A stretch of 64,000 nucleotides of DNA from Kibdelosporangium philippinense. GTDB lineage: Bacteria; Actinomycetota; Actinomycetes; Mycobacteriales; Pseudonocardiaceae. Both the position numbers and the translations under genes were made by a program. Shown piece by piece: positions 1 through 8,142 of the stretch (position 1 is the stretch's first letter; each line of letters opens with the position of its first letter). The stretch lies in assembly GCF_021390435.2 (NCBI RefSeq), contig NZ_JAJVCN010000002.1, positions 2,108,001-2,172,000 on the forward strand, read 5' to 3'. The notes under the pieces were generated by a model. That model was given only the letters and a program-made list of their open reading frames with translations, searched no databases and was not told the origin of the DNA.

Positions 1-917
1 TGATCGGGTTCCAACAGTGGATTCCCGAAGAGCACATCAGCGACCCGGTGACGTCGCTGCGCTCGGCGCTTCCCCTGGATCTGACGTTCCGCACCAAAGG
101 ACAGTTGGCCATCGACATCTGCACGACGGTGGCCGCGGACGGGTTCCGGCCTGATTTCTACTGCGGGGACGAGGTTTACGGCAGCTGCACCGAGTTGCGG
201 GCCCACTTCGAGGCCGACAAGCAAGCCTATGTGCTGCGGGTTCAGAAGAACTTCCGGATCATCCTGTCCAGCGGCATGGAGCTGTCCTGCGACCAGGCCA
301 CGAAGACATTGCTGAAACGCGAGCGACAGTGGGAAATCCGCTCGGCCGGCAAGGGCTCCAAAGGCGACCGGTGGTATGCCTGGGCCTGGATCGCCACCAA
401 CTCGGCCCGCCACTACCTCCTCATCCGCAAACACCTGCGCACCGGCGAGTTGGCCTTCCACTACTGCTACGTGCCCGAAAGCGCACTGCTCACCAAGACC
501 CGGCTGATCCGCGCCGCCGGGCTGCGTTGGCCTGTCGAGGAAGGATTCGAGTTCGGCAAAGACTGTTTCGGCCTGGACCAGGCTCAGGTCAGGCTCTACA
601 CCGCGATCGCCCGACACGCCGTGCTTGTATGCGCCGCTCTTGCGGTCTGCGCGGTCACCGCCGCACTGCTCCGCGACCGCACCGACAGTCAAGCCCCCGA
701 ACCCCTACACCCCGACCAGCTCCCACCCGCTGATCCCGGCCTGATCCCGCTCACCATCCCCGAAATCAAGCATCTGATCGCCGGCACCACCACACCCCGA
801 CCACCTGGACACGCAACCCACTGGGTGAACTGGCGCCGCAGGCATCAAGCACGATCACGCTGGTTCCACAAACGCGCCAGACTCGCCCGCGACATCAAGA
901 TCACCCAGGTCAGCTAA
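1..917 (+). CDS. IS701-like DDE transposase, 5' end outside window
   Basis: This is the C-terminal part of a transposase. The frame is already open at base 3, well before the first ATG-like start, so the gene begins outside the window. The motif GDEVYGSCTELRAHFEA followed by a YVLRVQ segment matches the second-aspartate region of IS701-family transposases, and VEEGFEFGKDCFGLDQAQVR carries the glutamate-containing region typical of the family (EE..F...K...GLD). The tail is basic (RWRRRHQARSRWFHKRAR), as expected for these enzymes. It lies beside other mobile-element debris. No terminal inverted repeat could be defined because the left end is missing. The family is well supported by the motifs; whether the element is intact cannot be judged. 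Confidence 0.8.
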   Translation, partial: IGFQQWIPEEHISDPVTSLRSALPLDLTFRTKGQLAIDICTTVAADGFRPDFYCGDEVYGSCTELRAHFEADKQAYVLRVQKNFRIILSSGMELSCDQATKTLLKRERQWEIRSAGKGSKGDRWYAWAWIATNSARHYLLIRKHLRTGELAFHYCYVPESALLTKTRLIRAAGLRWPVEEGFEFGKDCFGLDQAQVRLYTAIARHAVLVCAALAVCAVTAALLRDRTDSQAPEPLHPDQLPPADPGLIPLTIPEIKHLIAGTTTPRPPGHATHWVNWRRRHQARSRWFHKRARLARDIKITQVS

Positions 918-1073
918 CGAATGGCTGCTGCCGTAGTAGTGAGGCGTCGCCTCGGACCGCCGAGGTAGGTGGCTGAGCTGGGCTTCCGCGACCAGCTTGA
1001 TTTTGGCCAAGCTCACGCAAGGACCTGCGGTCATGATCGGCAGACCGCCACCACCCGCTGCGCCGAAGTCCGA

Positions 1074-1328
1074 TCATCCGTGATGACCGGCCGTGCCACT
1101 CCAAAGTGGCTGGTCAGACAACGAGTCTGTAGATATGGAGCGGGCACACTCGACGCTATGCCGCCGAAAAACTTGATTCAAATGTCGAAGTTCAAGGGGC
1201 CTAGTTGATCTAGGGGCGCGGTCGCGCCAGGCGTAGTAGCCCGAGCGAGACACGCCCAGCTCGCGGCACATGAACTCGATCGGGAAGTCACCGCACGCCG
1301 CCCAGTCCGCGATCGCAGCGAATTTCAC
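1074..1328 (-). pseudogene. IS3-family orfB fragment (N-terminus only)
   Basis: The first ~40 residues of this minus-strand frame (FMCRELGVSRSGYYAWRDR) are the classic start of an IS3-family OrfB transposase, whose complete form is roughly 280-300 residues. After about residue 40 the similarity ends and no DDE integrase core follows, so the catalytic part has been deleted. The GTG start overlaps the stop of the preceding orfA remnant in GTGA, the usual orfA/orfB overlap of this family. It is a dead fragment. The DNA from about 918 to 1200 holds no gene I can recognise and may be further degraded IS sequence. Confidence 0.75.
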
Positions 1329-1468
1329 TGCTTGTCTTTCGCGAACCAGGTCGCTACTTTTTTTGCGAACTCGACCTGCATCTTCAGCTCGGCGTTCTCC
1401 GCACGCAGCCGCTCCAACTCAGCGCTCTGAATCCTCCAATGGCGTGCTCGCCGAGGTATCGGACCCCC

Positions 1469-2818
1469 CAGGGCTAAAGCAAAGTCGGTTGATCTTGGGA
1501 GTGGTGGGGCGGGGTGAGGTTTTCCCTGGTGGGTAAGGAGATGCGGCCCTTCGATGGGACGATGTGAGTTCTCACGCTCTTGATCGTCTGTCGAAAGGCC
1601 GCTGGTGTCAGTGTCGCATGCCGTCTGCGTACCCGTCGATGCGTCGGTCATGATGGGCTCGGCTGAGCTAGCCGACTTGGTCGCGTTGCTGGGCAAGGTC
1701 GCCGATCCCCGTAAACGCCGGGGGATTCGGCATCACATCGCCACGGTGCTGGCCGTGACGGTGCTGGCGGTATTGGCGGGGGCGAAGAACTACCGGGAGG
1801 CCGGTGACCGGGCCGAGGACTTGCCGCAGGAGTTGCTGGAGCTGGTCGGGGCGCGGCGGAGCGTCCTATCGGGACGGCGTGTGGCGCCGAGCGCGGACAC
1901 GATCCGCCGGGTGGTCGAGTCGGTGGACGCCGAGGCCGCCGACAGGCTGGTGTGCCACTGGCTGGCTGATCGAGCGATGGCCCTGGCCGGCGACGACGGC
2001 TGTGCTGGCTTCGACGGGGTGGCCATCGACGGCAAGGCCGTGCGTAATTCCGGTGGTGTGCGCCTGTTCTCGGCGATGCGTCACGGCCAGGCGGTGGTCA
2101 TCTCGCAGATCCGGGTCCCCGACGAGACGACCGAGACCACGCAGGTCAAGTCGTTGCTCACGGGTATGGATCTGGCGGGTGCGGTGGTCACGGCCGATGC
2201 CGCGCACACCCAGCGCGACACCGCGCGGCACCTGGTGTCCGACAAGCAGGCGGACTACGTGCTTGCTGTCAAAGGCAACCAGCCGACCCTGTTGGCCCAG
2301 GTCCAAGCCCTGCTGCCGCCTGCTGCCCCAGGGTCGGAGGACCATGTGGACGACGAGCGCAGCCACGGGCGGATCACCCGCCGGGCCATCTGGGCGACCG
2401 TCGCCGAGGGCGTCGATTTCCCTCATGCCGCCCAGGTCTTCCGCATCCGCCGGGACGTGTTCAACCTCGCCGGGCAACGCGTCCACAAAGAGATCGCATA
2501 CGGCGTGACCAGCCTGAACACCGAGCGAGCGTCCGCTCGGGACATTGGTGGCCTGGTACGGGGTCAGTGGGGCATCGAGAACAAAATCCACTGGGTCCGC
2601 GACGTCGTGTTCGCTGAGGACCACCAGCACGCCTACACCGGCAACGGTGCTCACGCCATGGCCATGCTCCGCAATCTGGCCATCGGCCTGATCCGCCTGG
2701 CTGGACTCACCGAGATCAAACGCACCCTGGAATGGATCGCCGCCGACCGCATGAGAATCCTCCCGCTCCTGGCCGCATCTACCCCCTGAACAGCAACAAC
2801 GACTTTGCTATTGCCCTG
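1469..2818 (+). mobile_element. Complete ISAs1-family insertion sequence, 1350 bp
   Basis: The left end CAGGGCTAAAGCAAAGTCGG and the right end read inward, CAGGGCAATAGCAAAGTCG, are matching terminal inverted repeats with few mismatches. The 10-base duplication TCGGACCCCC flanks the element at 1459-1468 and 2819-2828. Length, repeat form and duplication size agree with the ISAs1 family. It contains one intact transposase gene and sits inside an IS3-family orfA, so it arrived later than that element. Confidence 0.92.
1605..2789 (+). CDS. ISAs1-family transposase
   Basis: This 394-residue DDE transposase belongs to the complete element at 1469-2818. An N-terminal DUF4338/DDE_Tnp_1-associated region reads LADLVALLGKVADPRKRRG. 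The catalytic aspartates lie in GFDGVAIDGKAVR and VVTADAAHTQRDTARHLV, and the glutamate in RGQWGIENKIHWVRDVVF. Length and motif order are normal for the family. Start: a GTG at 1605 is the first in frame; an internal ATG at about 1653 directly before GSAELADLVALL is a plausible alternative. No internal stop or frameshift is visible, so the protein is probably active. Confidence 0.9.
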   Translation: MSVSHAVCVPVDASVMMGSAELADLVALLGKVADPRKRRGIRHHIATVLAVTVLAVLAGAKNYREAGDRAEDLPQELLELVGARRSVLSGRRVAPSADTIRRVVESVDAEAADRLVCHWLADRAMALAGDDGCAGFDGVAIDGKAVRNSGGVRLFSAMRHGQAVVISQIRVPDETTETTQVKSLLTGMDLAGAVVTADAAHTQRDTARHLVSDKQADYVLAVKGNQPTLLAQVQALLPPAAPGSEDHVDDERSHGRITRRAIWATVAEGVDFPHAAQVFRIRRDVFNLAGQRVHKEIAYGVTSLNTERASARDIGGLVRGQWGIENKIHWVRDVVFAEDHQHAYTGNGAHAMAMLRNLAIGLIRLAGLTEIKRTLEWIAADRMRILPLLAASTP

Positions 2819-3037
2819 TCGGACCCCCTGGCTTTCTTCACCCAGCTCCCCAACGTTATCGCGTGCACACCGATATTGCGTGCGACCTCGGCAATCGGCC
2901 GATGATCATCGATAACGAACGCTACCGCCTGAGCCTTGTACTCCTCGGTAAATCGGCGGCGTGTCGAACCCACTGATGCGTCTCCCGAACAATCGGGCGG
3001 CACCTAACCTTGTGTCCACCAAACCGGGAACGGTCCA

Positions 3038-3670
3038 CTGATCCTCTTTATTGATCCATTCTGGAAGTGTTTTTCAGCCTTCGTGGGCGTGAATCTGGAA
3101 TTCGAGTCCGCGCCCTGGTTGCTGGTTCGCGTCGGTTCCCGTCATTGTCCTGGTCCTATGATCAAGTCCTACGATCATCTGTTGCCGAATTTGGCTCTAT
3201 GGGATCAAGGCGCGCGGCCGTCGGCGGCGCGCGCCACGCTCGGCGGCACGGGCCAATCCATCCCGACACGACCGGGCTCCCGCTCCGCTCCGCCCGGTCG
3301 GTCGACCGGCTGGGCCCCGAGCCGCCCGCGTGGATACCTGTGCCGACAGCGGCGCGTAGCTCCGTAGAGAAATCGGCGAGTCGACGCAGGTCAGAGCATG
3401 GAAGTCACCGCGGAATTGCTTCCGGCAGGTGGGCAAGTCGACGCCCGCCGACGTAGCGCCCGTACGACAAGAAATGGCCACGTTGGAGGACCCTCCCCAT
3501 CAAGCGTTTAACACCGGGCCACCGGCATCAAGGGCGCCTACGGCGAGGCTGCGCCATGGTCGCAAGCGCCCACCCTTGACACCGCCGTCCCGGTGCTAAC
3601 TGGCGGCAGGGGTGAGGGAAGGGGGTCGGGCAGGGACCGACCGAAACACCTTGCTCTCGCCCGTCACGCC
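3038..3670. other. Intergenic stretch without recognisable gene
   Basis: About 630 bases lie between the IS3 remnant and the ABC-F remnant. Short open frames exist on both strands, but none has a recognisable motif, a plausible start with a ribosome site, or a length that stands out in such high-GC DNA. ABC-F resistance genes often have a regulated leader in this position, but I cannot identify a leader peptide or a clear terminator/anti-terminator pair here. It is probably spacer DNA or debris from the deletion that damaged the downstream gene. Confidence 0.4.
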
Positions 3671-3681
3671 AGGAGGACACC

Positions 3682-4608
3682 ATGCCCGACCAGCTCTCGA
3701 TCTGGACTCGATACGAGCTGAACCAGACGTTCGCACCGACCCGTCCAAAGAGGACCCACCCGGTCGCCGTCAGGCCGTCTACAGGCCGTCCGACGTCCAG
3801 CCGCGTTCAGCCGCAACCGGCCGCAACGAGCGGAAACCAGCAGGTCAAAGCAGGTGCGAAGGGTAACTTCGCCAGGCCGCGAACAACCAGCAATAAAATG
3901 GGCTACAACTTCTTCGGTGGCCGGGTACAGAAGCAGATCTCGCGGCGTGTCCGCAACGCGCAACATCGGCTCGACGAGCTGACCCGTACGCAGGTGCGTA
4001 AGCCTCCGGCACCGTTGCGATTCGCCGCAGCCCTGACCGCCGCGCCGCCCGAGGACAAGGTGGCACTGTCGGTGCGCCAGGTCCGGATTGCGGGCCGGTT
4101 GGCCATCGGCCAGCTCGATGTCGTGACTGGCGAGCGGCTGATGGTCTGTGGTGCGAACGGAGCCGGGAAGTCGACGTTGCTGCACGTGCTCGCCGGGCGG
4201 CTGGCGCCGGACGGCGGCGAGGTGCGGCGCGCTCGCGGCGTGCGGGTCGGTCTGCTGGAACAGGACGTGGAGTTCACCGAACCGGACAGGAGCCCACGCA
4301 GTCTCTACTCGGGCTCGGTGCCGCTTGCCGAGCTCGGCCTGGTCGCGCCGAAGGACCTCGACCGCCCGGTCGGTCACTTGTCCGTGGGGCAGCGCCGCAG
4401 GCTGGCCCTGGCCATCCTGCTCGGCCAGCCGCCTGACGTGCTGCTTCTCGACGAGCCGACGAACCACCTGTCGCTGAACCTCGTCGAGGAGCTGGAAGAC
4501 GCGCTGCGCTCCGCGCCTGGCGCGGTCGTGATCGCGTCGCACGATCGCTGGTTGCGACGGACGTGGGAAGGAGCCGAGATGGTCCTTGCCGACGGCCAGG
4601 AGGCGTAG
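3682..4608 (+). pseudogene. ABC-F type resistance ATPase, first ATPase domain deleted
   Basis: ABC-F proteins act on the ribosome and normally have two ATPase domains (about 500-560 residues); this one has 308 residues and a single domain. Walker A GANGAGKST is near residue 157, the signature LSVGQRRRLALA near 233, Walker B DVLLLDEPTNHLS near 252 and the H-loop SHD near 286. Residues ~65-105 (MGYNFFGGRVQKQISRRVRN) resemble the region after the inter-domain linker of macrolide-type ABC-F proteins. The first residues (MPDQLSI) look like a native N-terminus, and AGGAGG precedes the ATG by 5 bases. Residues 8-60 match nothing I know. I infer an internal deletion joined the original start to the second domain. 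A short functional variant is possible but unlikely. Confidence 0.7.
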
Positions 4609-4859
4609 CCGCAACCTCTGCCCGGTGTGCACGTCCTTTTGGGCGGGTCACCGGGTATTTCCTGGATGCGGAAAGGGGAGCGAAGCGGAACGTGCGGCAT
4701 GCCCTTCTGGCTACTTAACGAGTCGAGCTGGTTACGTTCGGCAGCAACTTACGTAGCGCTTGGCCAGGATGTGCGTAATTACCACGAAGCGCTGACGGCC
4801 GCTGTGCGTCACTATTGTCCGGGGCAAGGGGACCTCCTGGGGAGAGGGTCGAGGAAGCA

Positions 4860-5327
4860 ATGACGGGGACCGCTCACTACAAACGCCTTGTATTGGAGCT
4901 ATGCCGGGCGTTCAACGACGGGAAGATTTCCAGGATCGACGATTACCTGACGCCGGACTTCGCCGACCTAGGCGTGTCAGCGGGGCCGGACTGGTTCAAA
5001 AGCTCCATCCAGGCGTTGCGGCGCGCGTTCAAAGACGCTCGATGGGATGTGCTCGGCCTGGTCGCCGAGGGCACCACAACGGTTGTCCGGCTGCGGTTTT
5101 CCGGGGTGCACGTGGGCGAGTACCTCAACGTCGCGCCGACCCGGTGTGCCGTCAGCGTCGAGCAGGTGCACATCTACGAAGGCCGCGACGGCAGGCTGGC
5201 CACGCACTACTGCGTGCGTGACGACCTTGAACTGCTGGACCAGCTTGGCGTCCGGCCGGACACCACGATGGTCGGCGAGACCAAGCCGATGCGGAAAAAG
5301 AAGGTCACCGTCGCCGTGGCCTCGTAA
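4860..5327 (+). CDS. NTF2-like / SnoaL-type protein
   Basis: This 155-residue protein has the layout of the NTF2-like SnoaL family: an N-terminal helix (YKRLVLELCRAFNDGKISRI), YLTPDFADL, a central FKDARWDVLGLVAEGTTTVV strand pair, and a C-terminal VEQVHIYEGRDGRLATHY. Members include polyketide cyclases and many uncharacterised binding proteins; a specific reaction cannot be assigned. The ATG at 4860 has a GAGGAAG ribosome site. It shares long blocks (VLGLVAEG, GVHVGE, VAPTR, YEGRDGRLATH, LLDQLGVR) with the protein encoded at 28599-29084, so the two are paralogs. It ends 3 bases before the convergent LAL gene. The acidic or histidine residues that would define a catalytic centre are not obvious. 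Confidence 0.75.
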   Translation: MTGTAHYKRLVLELCRAFNDGKISRIDDYLTPDFADLGVSAGPDWFKSSIQALRRAFKDARWDVLGLVAEGTTTVVRLRFSGVHVGEYLNVAPTRCAVSVEQVHIYEGRDGRLATHYCVRDDLELLDQLGVRPDTTMVGETKPMRKKKVTVAVAS

Positions 5328-5330
5328 CGG

Positions 5331-8138
5331 TTAAGAGGCCTGACCAGCACGGATGACGGTTGCGGCGAGCGCGGCCCTTGACTCGACAGCCAGCTTTCCT
5401 CGGATGTTGGAGATATGGGTTTCGACGGTCCGTCTGCTCAGCCGCAGCCGATGCATGATGTCCCGGTTGGTCAAGCCGTCGGCGACAAGCTGCGCCACTT
5501 CAGCCTCCCGCGCTGTCAGCTGCGGGAGGCTGGCCTGCGTTGACGACCGCCGCGGCGCCATCACGTTGTGGCCCAACGTGCGCAGCCGTCGGTAGACACC
5601 GTCACGGCGCCAGGCCATGCCGTAACGCTCGTACAGACGCGCGGCCTCGGTCAGTTCCTTGATCGCAGCGGGGACGTCGCCGGCCGCGGCCAGCGCCCTG
5701 CCCAGGATCTCGCGGCTTTCCACTTCCGGCATCAGGTGGTCCGTGGCCTGGAAGGCCGACGCGGCCTTGGTCGCGTACTCGATCGCCGCGTGCGGGTCAC
5801 GTTCGGCCATGCGGATCGTGGCGTGGCAGAACGCGATGTGGCCCGCCCGATTGGCCAACAGCTCGCCACCTCGGCAATCGGCTACGGACTGTTCCATCCA
5901 CTCGATCCAGCGCCGGGCCTCGTCCGAGCGTCCGCGAGCCAGTTCGGCGGCGACGAGCCCGCGCGCGAAAACGGGCCGATGCAAGGGATCCAGCAACGGC
6001 AACTCCGGCCCACCGGACAGGCGCACCAAATCGGCCACGCACGCGTCAGCATCGCCGTTGATCAACCAAGCGCCGCCCAACGCACAGCCCGCGACCGCCG
6101 ACCACCAGTCCAACGTGTCACCGCTCGCCCTCGCGGCCCGACGACCGGCCCGCAACGCGAGATCATGGTTGCGGCGGCTCGTTTCCACCATCGCCTGGAC
6201 CGTGTACGACGACACCCGCAGCTTGTCGCTCGCGGACAACTCGGCGACCTCCACAGCCTCAGCCGCAGCTGCGCTCGCTTCGGCCAAGTCGCCCAACAGC
6301 AACTGAGCCATGGCTTTCCCGGTGAGCAAGTACACGAGTTGCTGGCTTTGCCCAGTGCGTGCCGACAATGCCAGCCCACGGTCGAGATGCCGCAAGGCGA
6401 CGCGTGGCTTGGCCAGGTACAGCTCGGCCCAGCCCAGCGTCGCAGGGGCGTTCAGGTTGGCGGCCAGTTCGTCATCGGACAGCTGGTCAAGGAGCATGGC
6501 TGCTGTTTGCTGCCACTCAAGCGCGGTGGCCGCGTCCGACGCGCCGTACGCGGCGAGAGTGTGGACGCAGCACGCCTCGGCTTCCATGGCGCGGTCGCCC
6601 AGCTCGCGCGCGATCGCCAGCGCGTCGTCGATCCAGCGGATCTCGATCTGGAAATCGCAGCTGATCAGTCCCACCGAGCCAAGCTCCAACTCGAGGCGGG
6701 CCTTCTCGCTGCGATGGGTTTCCGGCAGGCGCTGCAATTCGGCCAGCAGCAGGCCGCGAGCTTCGGGGTGGTGGCCAAGCAATTGCTCGACGCGCGCACA
6801 CGACACCACAGCAGCCGCACGCCGTGCGGGCTCGTCGGCTGGCAACTGATGCAGCACGGCCTGAAGGACGTCGCGGCTTTCATGCACCGAGCCGCTCAGC
6901 AACAACGCGTGCCCGTATTCGGCGAGCAGCCGCAGTCGTTGATCCGCCGCGGTTTCCGGAAGAAGGTCGATCGCTGCCCGCAACCACTGCGCGGCCGTGG
7001 CTGGGCCATGCGCGAGCGCCTCCTGGGCTGCGCTGGTGAGCAGGTCGATCGCTTCCTGGTCACCTACTTGCGCCACCCGCATCACATGCGGAGCTTGCTG
7101 GACAAAGGGCGCGTTCACCAGGGCTTTGGCCGCTCGCGTGTGCGCTCCGTGCAACCAACCCCGGCTGGCGGACCGGTAGGCGGCACGCCGGACGAGCGGA
7201 TGCCGGTAACGCCATTTGTTTCCGTCAGAGCGAACCAGATCGCGTGCGACGAGCCCGTCGAGCGCGGTCCTCGCCTCCGCCGTTGACAGCTCAGCCACCC
7301 GCGCGACCGTGTCCAGGTCCAGTGGCTCGTCCAATACCGCTGCGGCGTGCGCCGTCAGTCGCTCCGGTTCCGCGAGCACCGCCAGTTCCGCGTGCAACAC
7401 GGCGTCGAACGAAGCCAGAGTGCCCACTTTGGACAATGCATCGAGATAGAGCGGATTGCCACCGCTGAGGTCGTAGAGTCGATTGAGCCGGTGCTGGGAC
7501 ACATCCGGGCCGACCAACTCGGCAGTCTGCGCCCGAGACAGCGGTGCCAGATCGACAATCTCGCTGTTGCCTCCGGCGAGCGCGGCGGTCAGGTGCGGCG
7601 GCTGCTGGCGCGGTCGATACGCCAGCACGATCACCATCGGAACCTGCGGTGGACGTCGCAGCAACCGTCCCAGCAACTCGGAGGTTGCTTCGTCGGCCCA
7701 GTGCACGTCATCGAGCGTCAGGACAAGGCCGCCGGGAGCGGCCAGCCACTCCAGCAGTTCGCTAAGCGCCGCGTGCACCCGATACCGGCCACCGCTGGCC
7801 GGACGTTCGGCGGGTGCGAAGTCCTCGATGGACGGCAGGACGTCGGCCAGCAGCGCCAGGGACTGGTCATCCAACGGTGGACGGCAACCGACGAGTACGT
7901 CATCGATGGCGTCGACCAGCATGGAAAACGGCACGGTGCCGGACAGTTCCCCGGCTTGACCAGCGAGCACGCGGTGGCCCTTCGCGGACGCCACTGCCCG
8001 GAACTCGGCCAGCAGGCGGGTCTTGCCGATGCCTGGTTCGCCGACCACCTCCGCGACGCACAAGCCCGGGCGAGCCAAGAGTGCCGTCAGCACAGCCAGT
8101 TCGTCCGCCCGCCCCACGAAGTGCGCCATGGCCTCCAT
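5331..8138 (-). CDS. LAL-family LuxR transcriptional regulator
   Basis: A large ATP-binding regulator of the LAL (MalT-like) group, about 935 residues. Near the N-terminus it has HFVGRADELAVL and the Walker A GEPGIGKTRLL, then a Walker B-like LVLTLDDVHWADEATSELL; a long helical TPR-like middle follows; the C-terminal ~65 residues form a LuxR helix-turn-helix (LTAREAEVAQLVADGLTNRD, then TVETHISNIRGKL). LAL proteins usually activate specialised-metabolism or sugar-use genes after sensing a ligand. Start: an upstream GTG at 8180 overlaps the previous gene; ATG 8138 or ATG 8129 (with GGAGG in front) fit the domain start better. The gene follows another LAL gene by only about 4 bases, so they are cotranscribed. 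The target is unknown. Confidence 0.88.
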   Translation of the reverse strand: MEAMAHFVGRADELAVLTALLARPGLCVAEVVGEPGIGKTRLLAEFRAVASAKGHRVLAGQAGELSGTVPFSMLVDAIDDVLVGCRPPLDDQSLALLADVLPSIEDFAPAERPASGGRYRVHAALSELLEWLAAPGGLVLTLDDVHWADEATSELLGRLLRRPPQVPMVIVLAYRPRQQPPHLTAALAGGNSEIVDLAPLSRAQTAELVGPDVSQHRLNRLYDLSGGNPLYLDALSKVGTLASFDAVLHAELAVLAEPERLTAHAAAVLDEPLDLDTVARVAELSTAEARTALDGLVARDLVRSDGNKWRYRHPLVRRAAYRSASRGWLHGAHTRAAKALVNAPFVQQAPHVMRVAQVGDQEAIDLLTSAAQEALAHGPATAAQWLRAAIDLLPETAADQRLRLLAEYGHALLLSGSVHESRDVLQAVLHQLPADEPARRAAAVVSCARVEQLLGHHPEARGLLLAELQRLPETHRSEKARLELELGSVGLISCDFQIEIRWIDDALAIARELGDRAMEAEACCVHTLAAYGASDAATALEWQQTAAMLLDQLSDDELAANLNAPATLGWAELYLAKPRVALRHLDRGLALSARTGQSQQLVYLLTGKAMAQLLLGDLAEASAAAAEAVEVAELSASDKLRVSSYTVQAMVETSRRNHDLALRAGRRAARASGDTLDWWSAVAGCALGGAWLINGDADACVADLVRLSGGPELPLLDPLHRPVFARGLVAAELARGRSDEARRWIEWMEQSVADCRGGELLANRAGHIAFCHATIRMAERDPHAAIEYATKAASAFQATDHLMPEVESREILGRALAAAGDVPAAIKELTEAARLYERYGMAWRRDGVYRRLRTLGHNVMAPRRSSTQASLPQLTAREAEVAQLVADGLTNRDIMHRLRLSRRTVETHISNIRGKLAVESRAALAATVIRAGQAS

Positions 8139-8142
8139 ATCC

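Larger units (their letters stand above)
1325..3003 (-). pseudogene. IS3-family orfA, interrupted and frameshifted
   Basis: The N-terminal piece (2829-3003) reads RRFTEEYKAQAVAFVIDD and PIAEVARNIGVHAITLGSWVKKA, the helix-turn-helix of IS3 OrfA. The C-terminal piece (1325-1428) reads ELERLRAENAELKMQVEFAK, the leucine-zipper tail. Between them sits the complete ISAs1 element at 1469-2818 with its 10-bp target duplication. When the insertion is removed in silico the two pieces are not in one frame: LEDSER runs into a stop, and restoring two bases in the GCGC-like stretch near 1422-1426 would give LEDSERAELERL, a natural family sequence. I infer a 2-base deletion independent of the insertion. Confidence 0.75.
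1200..3037 (-). mobile_element. Decayed IS3-family element, split by an ISAs1 insertion
   Basis: The remnant comprises an orfA in two pieces, the start of orfB, and one likely terminal repeat. The right boundary at about 3037 is suggested by the minus-strand sequence TGGACCGTTCCCGGTTTGG reading into the element, which has the TGGACC...GTTTGGTGGACA look of IS3-family ends. The left end is deleted, so 1200 is only where recognisable orfB coding stops. The element was non-functional independently of the later ISAs1 insertion, because both a 2-base frameshift in orfA and the loss of most of orfB lie outside that insertion. Confidence 0.65.

Noticed and set aside
910..1208. Small frames between the IS701-like and IS3 remnants
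   Set aside because: No motif, ribosome site or coherent length; most likely degraded IS sequence.
5568..7286. Long plus-strand open frame of about 570 codons opposite the first LAL gene
   Set aside because: It is the antisense shadow of a clear LAL regulator; its composition (Gln, Arg, His rich) is typical of reading high-GC coding DNA backwards and it has no domain motif.
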